Assembly: GCA_963744935.1 (NCBI GenBank)
Contig: CAVUVM010000001.1
Coordinates: forward strand, 124,001-188,000
Source of the DNA: Bog-473 sp963744935
GTDB lineage: Bacteria > Actinomycetota > Acidimicrobiia > Acidimicrobiales > RAAP-2
Direction: 5' to 3'
DNA length: 64,000 nt
The notes under the pieces are model-generated. The model saw only the letters and a program-made list of their open reading frames with translations. It searched no databases and was not told the DNA's origin. The position numbers and the translations under genes were made by a program. This document shows positions 61,096-64,000 of this stretch, one piece after another (the stretch's first letter is position 1; every line of letters starts with the position of its first letter).

Positions 61096-61857
61096 GCGAC
61101 CTCGCCGTCACGACGACCGCATCGGTCAACGGGCCGGACGCCGCCAGGCCCCTGCTGGAGTGTCGCGATCTGGACGTCGGCTACGGCAAGCTGACGGTGG
61201 CCCGCGACATCTCGTTCTCGCTCCCGCCGAAGACAGTCCTCACCATCCTCGGACCCAACGGCGCCGGAAAGACCACGCTGTTGATGACCCTGGCCGGATT
61301 CCTCCCCCCACGAGCGGGCTCGATCACCCTCAGCGGTCAGCCGGTGAAGGGTGCTTCGCCGCGCCGCATGAACCGGGCCGGCCTCGTGCTCATCCCGGAT
61401 TTCCGTGCGCTGTTCACCCAACTGACGCCGGTCCAGAACCTCAAGCTCGCGGCGGCGCGTGGGGTCGACATCGACTCCGTGCTGGCGCTGTTCCCTGCCC
61501 TGCAACGGCGCGCGAAGCTCAGGGTGGGCGACTTGTCCGGAGGCGAGCAGCAGATGCTGGCCATCGCCCGTGCGCTGGTGCAATCCCCGAAGCTGCTGCT
61601 GATCGACGAGATGTCCATGGGGCTGGCGCCCGTGGTAGTGGAGTCCCTGATGCCCATCATCCGGAGCGTCGCGGACGAACACGGTGCCTCGGTGATCATG
61701 GTGGAACAGCACATACAGCTCGCGCTCGAGGTGGCGGACGAGGCCATGGTGCTGGTGCACGGGAGCGTCGCACTGTCAGGTCGCGGCAGACGAATTCCGC
61801 ACCGACACCAGCGCGGTAGAAGCGGCCTATTTGAGCGGGTCTATCGCGATGACCTGA
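61092..61857 (+). pseudogene. LivF-type ATPase with a frameshift near the C-terminus
   Basis: GTG 61092 overlaps the stop of the fused gene. The ATPase core is intact: Walker A GPNGAGKTT, signature LSGGEQQMLAIARAL, Walker B LLLIDEMSMGLAP, H-loop MVEQH. After VHGSVALSG (about 61780) the original frame runs on for 90 unrelated residues to 62054. In the other frame the expected end ADEFRTDTSAVEAAYLSGSIAMT-stop (61857) is seen. One extra base in GGTCGCGGCAGAC would explain this. It is either a sequencing error or a recent mutation; the core may still work. Confidence 0.8.
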
Positions 61858-61910
61858 CGCGCCGGTCTCACGGGCCTGGTCAACTCTGTTGCATCGACTG
61901 GTTGCCCGAG

Positions 61911-62354
61911 TCAGCCGGCGACTGGCGGCTCGGCCGCCGACCAGCCCGTCAGGTGCTGCACCTCGAAGACGATGACGTCGGCGAACACGGTGTCGCGGTA
62001 CTGGGGATACTTGTCACGGATCGCCTGTGCACACTTGTCAACAAGCCGCATTGACACATCGTGTCCCGAGCGGCGGACGAGGCGGACCCGGACCCACCAG
62101 AGCTGCGACCAATCGTGGGAATCCCAACGCTCGCACAGCAGCGTCGCGCTCGGGTCACGCTCGAGATTCCTGATCCGGCCGAGTTCCGTGGTGGTCTTGG
62201 CCTTGACCTGGTCGATGGGCGAAGCGATCACCTCGCCAACCGCGGCAAAGCACACGGGAACGGCATCAATGGTTCCCTTCGCGTTGATCGAACAGAGAAC
62301 GCCGTGCTCGCTGGCGCGCACGTGCTGCCAGCACTGCTCTGTCGTCAGCTGCAC
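61911..62354 (-). CDS. Pyridoxamine 5'-phosphate oxidase-like (PPOX) protein
   Basis: The reading from GTG 62354 gives 147 residues. The split-barrel pattern LTTEQCWQHVRASEHGVLCSINAKGTIDAVPVCFAAVGEVIASPIDQVKAKTTTELGRIRNLERDPSATLLCERWDSHDW fits the F420- or flavin-binding PPOX group. The oxidation target is unknown. It is convergent with the LivF gene. The start is uncertain since no good ribosome site is visible. Confidence 0.7.
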   Translation of the reverse strand: MQLTTEQCWQHVRASEHGVLCSINAKGTIDAVPVCFAAVGEVIASPIDQVKAKTTTELGRIRNLERDPSATLLCERWDSHDWSQLWWVRVRLVRRSGHDVSMRLVDKCAQAIRDKYPQYRDTVFADVIVFEVQHLTGWSAAEPPVAG

Positions 62355-62504
62355 GCGACGAGTATCGCAGCCGACGGCCTCGCTGCTCCTCGAGTGCAAT
62401 GCGATGCCCTAGACGCGCAGCGGGAGGCGACACCTCGGATGAGGTGCCACCCCCCACCAGCAGATATATCTCACGCCGGCACGACCGGCCCTCCGAAGGC
62501 TCCG

Positions 62505-63779
62505 CTAGAAGAGCGGTGTCGGGTTGTACACCGTGATGTGGGTGACCTTGCCCGTCTTTCCGGACTGGATCACGCCGATGGCGGCGGACGACGAGCACAC
62601 GTCCTTGAGCAGCGGGATGGCCTTCCCGTTGCAGCTGAACTTGAGGCCGCCCGACAGTGGAATCGTGACGTTGGTCGCCGTCTGGACCTGCTCCTTGATC
62701 CCCGCCGCGGTGACCGGCTGGGTCGAACCCTTCATGATCGCCGCCAGCGTCAACACGGGCGTCACACCGTCGGCTTGATTGCTGCTGACGTTGGGGTTCG
62801 GGCTCGCCTTCGGGTCGAACTTCTTGATGACGGCGGCGTACTCGGCGTCGTCGGCCTTGGACGATTGCGTCGTCGTGGTGATGTAAGAACCAGCGAGGGC
62901 CTTGTCGAGGGTGGCGGAGTCGAGGATGCTCGGGTCCTGGCAGGTTGACAAGACGTACTTCGGCAGCTTCAGCCCGAGGGTGTTGTACGCCTGGAGGAAC
63001 GAGCTGCACAGCGTCACGTCCCCGACCATGCCGACGGCCTGCGCGCCGCCGGAGACCGCAGATTGCATTTGCGGGCTGATGTCCGCCGTGCCGGGGTTAA
63101 CCGGGATGACGGTGTAGCTCACACCCGCCGCCTTGTAGACGATCCCACCGAGCTCCTGAGCGCCCTGGATGGCCGCGGGCACGTTCTCCACGAGGAAGGC
63201 AACCTTCTTCAGGCCGTGCTGCTTCGCGCTGAGCGCCATGGCGCCGAGGTACGCGGGGAAGCCGCCTTCGATGTCGAAGGCACCGGGCGACGTGAGCTCG
63301 GCGGTCGAGGCGCCCGAGATCGTGATGTAGGGGATGCCCGCGCCGACGATCGTCGGGACCTCGGTCTGGCCCTGGCCGGTGAAGGGCTCGACGACGGCGA
63401 CCACGCCGTGCTGCACCATGTCGTTGGCGCAGGTCTGGCCTCCGGCCGGCGTGTTCTGGTTCTCGCAGATGTAGAGGTTGACCTTGTGACCCTCGAGACC
63501 ACCGAGGTCCGCGTCCAGGTACTCGGTGGCGGCCTTGGCGCCCTGCTCGACGAGCGGGCCGGTGCCGATGCCACCAGAACCGCCGGCATCGGTGATGATG
63601 CCGATGGTGACCGGAGTGCCGGTCGCCTTGTCGGATCCGCTCGAGCCGCTCGCGCCGGCGACGCCGACGGTGGTCGACACAATCGCAGCCGTGACGACGC
63701 CGGCGGTGAGCACCCCCGACAGCGCGACTCTTCCCACCCGCTTCTTGCCGGACCGCCCCAACGCACCTGTAATGAGCAC
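62505..63779 (-). CDS. Periplasmic substrate-binding protein (LivJ/K-like)
   Basis: GTG 63779 follows AAGGAGGAAACA directly. The 424-residue protein has a signal-peptide-like N-terminus (VGRVALSGVLTAGVVTAAIVSTTVGVAGA) and the type-1 periplasmic fold start VTIGIITDAGGSGG...GAKAATEYLDADLGGLEGHKVNLYICENQ. There is no lipobox cysteine at the expected site, so it is secreted rather than a lipoprotein, or anchored by its signal. Four later cysteines may form disulfides. It faces the transporter genes convergently, with its own promoter at the right. Confidence 0.85.
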   Translation of the reverse strand: MLITGALGRSGKKRVGRVALSGVLTAGVVTAAIVSTTVGVAGASGSSGSDKATGTPVTIGIITDAGGSGGIGTGPLVEQGAKAATEYLDADLGGLEGHKVNLYICENQNTPAGGQTCANDMVQHGVVAVVEPFTGQGQTEVPTIVGAGIPYITISGASTAELTSPGAFDIEGGFPAYLGAMALSAKQHGLKKVAFLVENVPAAIQGAQELGGIVYKAAGVSYTVIPVNPGTADISPQMQSAVSGGAQAVGMVGDVTLCSSFLQAYNTLGLKLPKYVLSTCQDPSILDSATLDKALAGSYITTTTQSSKADDAEYAAVIKKFDPKASPNPNVSSNQADGVTPVLTLAAIMKGSTQPVTAAGIKEQVQTATNVTIPLSGGLKFSCNGKAIPLLKDVCSSSAAIGVIQSGKTGKVTHITVYNPTPLF

Positions 63780-64000
63780 TGTTTCCTCCTTGGGGATCAG
63801 GGGCGGCAAACGTGCTCCATCCGACCGCAACAAGCCCCCCGGATTCCGTGGTCGAAAAGAGTGTACCGTTTGCCCATTCCCATCGTCAACATACCGCAAC
63901 ATTTCGAGAAATAGCTGGCAGAACCGTCAACGGACGCTGGAATGCGGCCGACGCGGCAGCGGCAATGAGGTCCCTGTTTTGCGCGACGACCCGTTCCCGG
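63780..64000. promoter_or_regulatory. Upstream region of the binding-protein gene
   Basis: The last 221 bases hold no gene that can be supported. They should contain the promoter of the leftward binding-protein gene. No operator is recognised. Confidence 0.4.

Noticed and set aside
61911..62054. C-terminal tail of the LivF reading past 61857
   Set aside because: It is antisense to the PPOX gene and results from a frameshift.
1..64000. Ribosomal RNA genes or a replication origin
   Set aside because: No conserved rRNA sequence, DnaA-box cluster, dnaA/dnaN or plasmid replication gene was seen.

Overview
The window is GC-rich DNA from an actinobacterium. DUF2510 proteins, an F420-type luciferase-like oxidoreductase, a PPK2 kinase, DrrAB-type exporters, many GTG starts and stop/start overlaps of the ATGA/GTGA kind all fit Actinomycetota. 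The style resembles Acidimicrobiia-type soil genomes, but that placement is an inference from gene content only.

Left part (1-9.6 kb). The left edge cuts a TOTE-type archaeo-eukaryotic primase/helicase gene, preceded by an HNH nuclease gene. Next is a compact sulfur module on the minus strand: a CstR-like thiol repressor, an OsmC protein, a sulfide:quinone oxidoreductase, a DsrC/TusE-like protein and a DsrE-like protein. An MMPL exporter is transcribed divergently. Three 16-bp ATACCCC-N2-GGGGTAT-type palindromes lie exactly where a CsoR/CstR repressor would act. MFS and Fic remnants and a complete tyrosine integrase follow.

Integrated island (9.6-32.6 kb). A 44-bp perfect copy of the 3' half of tRNA-Arg(ACG) lies at 9596-9639, next to the integrase. 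The intact tRNA is at 32547-32620, next to a second, truncated integrase. The 23 kb between them is a patchwork: an AbiEii remnant, a Kelch/TIG remnant, an intact IS630 element, a large secreted RHS toxin with a translationally coupled putative immunity gene, a two-helix membrane protein, a deleted IS3 element, a PcfJ-domain protein divergent from a small sigma-like factor, a 1013-residue polytopic membrane protein in visibly AT-richer DNA, another deleted IS3 element and an ISL3 element. A GATTGCCA motif repeated at 12-bp spacing recurs at four sites near integrases and cassette edges.

Core-like part (32.6-64 kb). This has ordinary actinobacterial metabolism and transport: a VOC protein, a P450 coupled to a ROK/polyphosphate-glucokinase-like kinase, two DrrAB-like exporters (one under a TetR, one beside a PadR regulator), two related membrane-anchored extracytoplasmic proteins, an amidase, a nuclease-like DUF4268 protein, a sulfotransferase, a P-type ATPase overlapping a PPK2 gene, a four-gene run of PIG-L deacetylase, two PhyH-type oxygenases and an LLM oxidoreductase, and an acyl-CoA ligase. 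A branched-chain amino acid-type ABC importer closes the window, with LivH, LivM and LivG fused into one polypeptide. Two gene junctions there carry short tandem arrays that look like expansions of a stop/start overlap and of a stop codon.
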